Source: Thermodesulfobacteriota bacterium
GTDB lineage: Bacteria > Desulfobacterota > SM23-61
Length of the DNA stretch: 5,215 bases
Reading direction: 5' to 3'
Assembly (NCBI GenBank): GCA_030018715.1
Contig: JASEHN010000249.1
Coordinates: 1 to 5,215 of the forward strand
In this document: positions 5,143-5,215 of the stretch, in pieces
Numbering within the stretch: the first letter of the stretch is position 1
Layout of the letters: every line of letters begins with the position of its first letter
The notes under the pieces: model-generated
The model's input: the letters and a program-made list of their open reading frames with translations, nothing else
Database searches by the model: none
What the model was told of the DNA's origin: nothing
Position numbers and translations under genes: made by a program

Positions 5143-5158
5143 GTTGAAAAATAAATAT

Positions 5159-5215
5159 GGAGAGGTTCCCGAGTGGCCAAAGGGAACAGACTGTAAATCT
5201 GTCGGCGAAGCCTTC
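5159..5215 (+). tRNA. tRNA-Tyr (anticodon GUA), truncated by window end
   Basis: The sequence opens with a GGAGAGG acceptor strand, followed by TTCCCGAGTGGCCAAAGGGAA, the D-arm pattern of long-variable-arm tRNAs. The anticodon stem is ACAGA/TCTGT, and the loop CTGTAAA has anticodon GTA at 5193-5195, for tyrosine. The window ends in the long variable arm, so the T arm and acceptor 3' strand are not visible. It lies 74 bases after tRNA-Thr on the same strand, probably in the same transcript. Confidence 0.93.

Noticed and set aside
1..5215. CRISPR array, transposon, prophage or defence island
   Set aside because: There are no regularly spaced repeats, transposase or phage motifs or terminal repeats, and all recognised genes are core housekeeping genes on one strand.

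Overview
This window carries a mostly housekeeping, co-directional block read entirely on the + strand: the end of an unidentified gene, cmk (cytidylate kinase), rpsA (a six-domain ribosomal protein S1), a short SppA-type membrane serine protease, a short Ppx/GppA-family phosphatase, a gene-free stretch of about 375 bases, a complete tRNA-Thr(UGU), and the first 57 bases of a tRNA-Tyr(GUA). No CRISPR array, insertion sequence, phage gene or defence system is visible.

The six-domain S1, the cmk-rpsA linkage and the rpsA-sppA pair suggest a Gram-negative bacterium. The arrangement best fits the Desulfobacterota/'Deltaproteobacteria', although this is inference from gene order and protein style rather than a database search. 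In that group ispH often lies between cmk and rpsA; here the 77-base gap holds a promoter instead.

Layout. Bases 1-94 end an upstream gene, possibly aroA, and its stop codon lies inside a 10-bp perfect inverted repeat. A very strong ribosome-binding site follows, but it serves a six-codon mini-ORF whose stop overlaps a TTG, the only usable cmk start in frame. Between cmk and rpsA is a good extended -10 promoter. The rpsA 3' end overlaps the proposed sppA start, and the phosphatase gene begins 17 bases after sppA with no visible Shine-Dalgarno sequence. These three genes probably form one transcript.

From 4634 to 5008 there is a weak terminator candidate, a set of mutually exclusive hairpins, a possibly degenerate dispersed repeat, and an A-rich promoter with a perfect TTGACA that should drive the tRNAs. 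The tRNA-Thr(UGU)-tRNA-Tyr(GUA) order matches the start of the classical thrU-tyrU-glyT-thrT-tufB operon of Escherichia coli, so tRNA-Gly, a second tRNA-Thr and tuf may lie just beyond the window.

The common theme is translation and growth: CMP recycling for nucleotide supply, mRNA binding by S1, membrane peptide clearance, (p)ppGpp or polyphosphate turnover, and tRNA supply. I find no convincing new system. The points most worth checking are the cmk start, the GGW substitution in the phosphatase's second phosphate-binding loop, and the structured intergenic region before the tRNAs.
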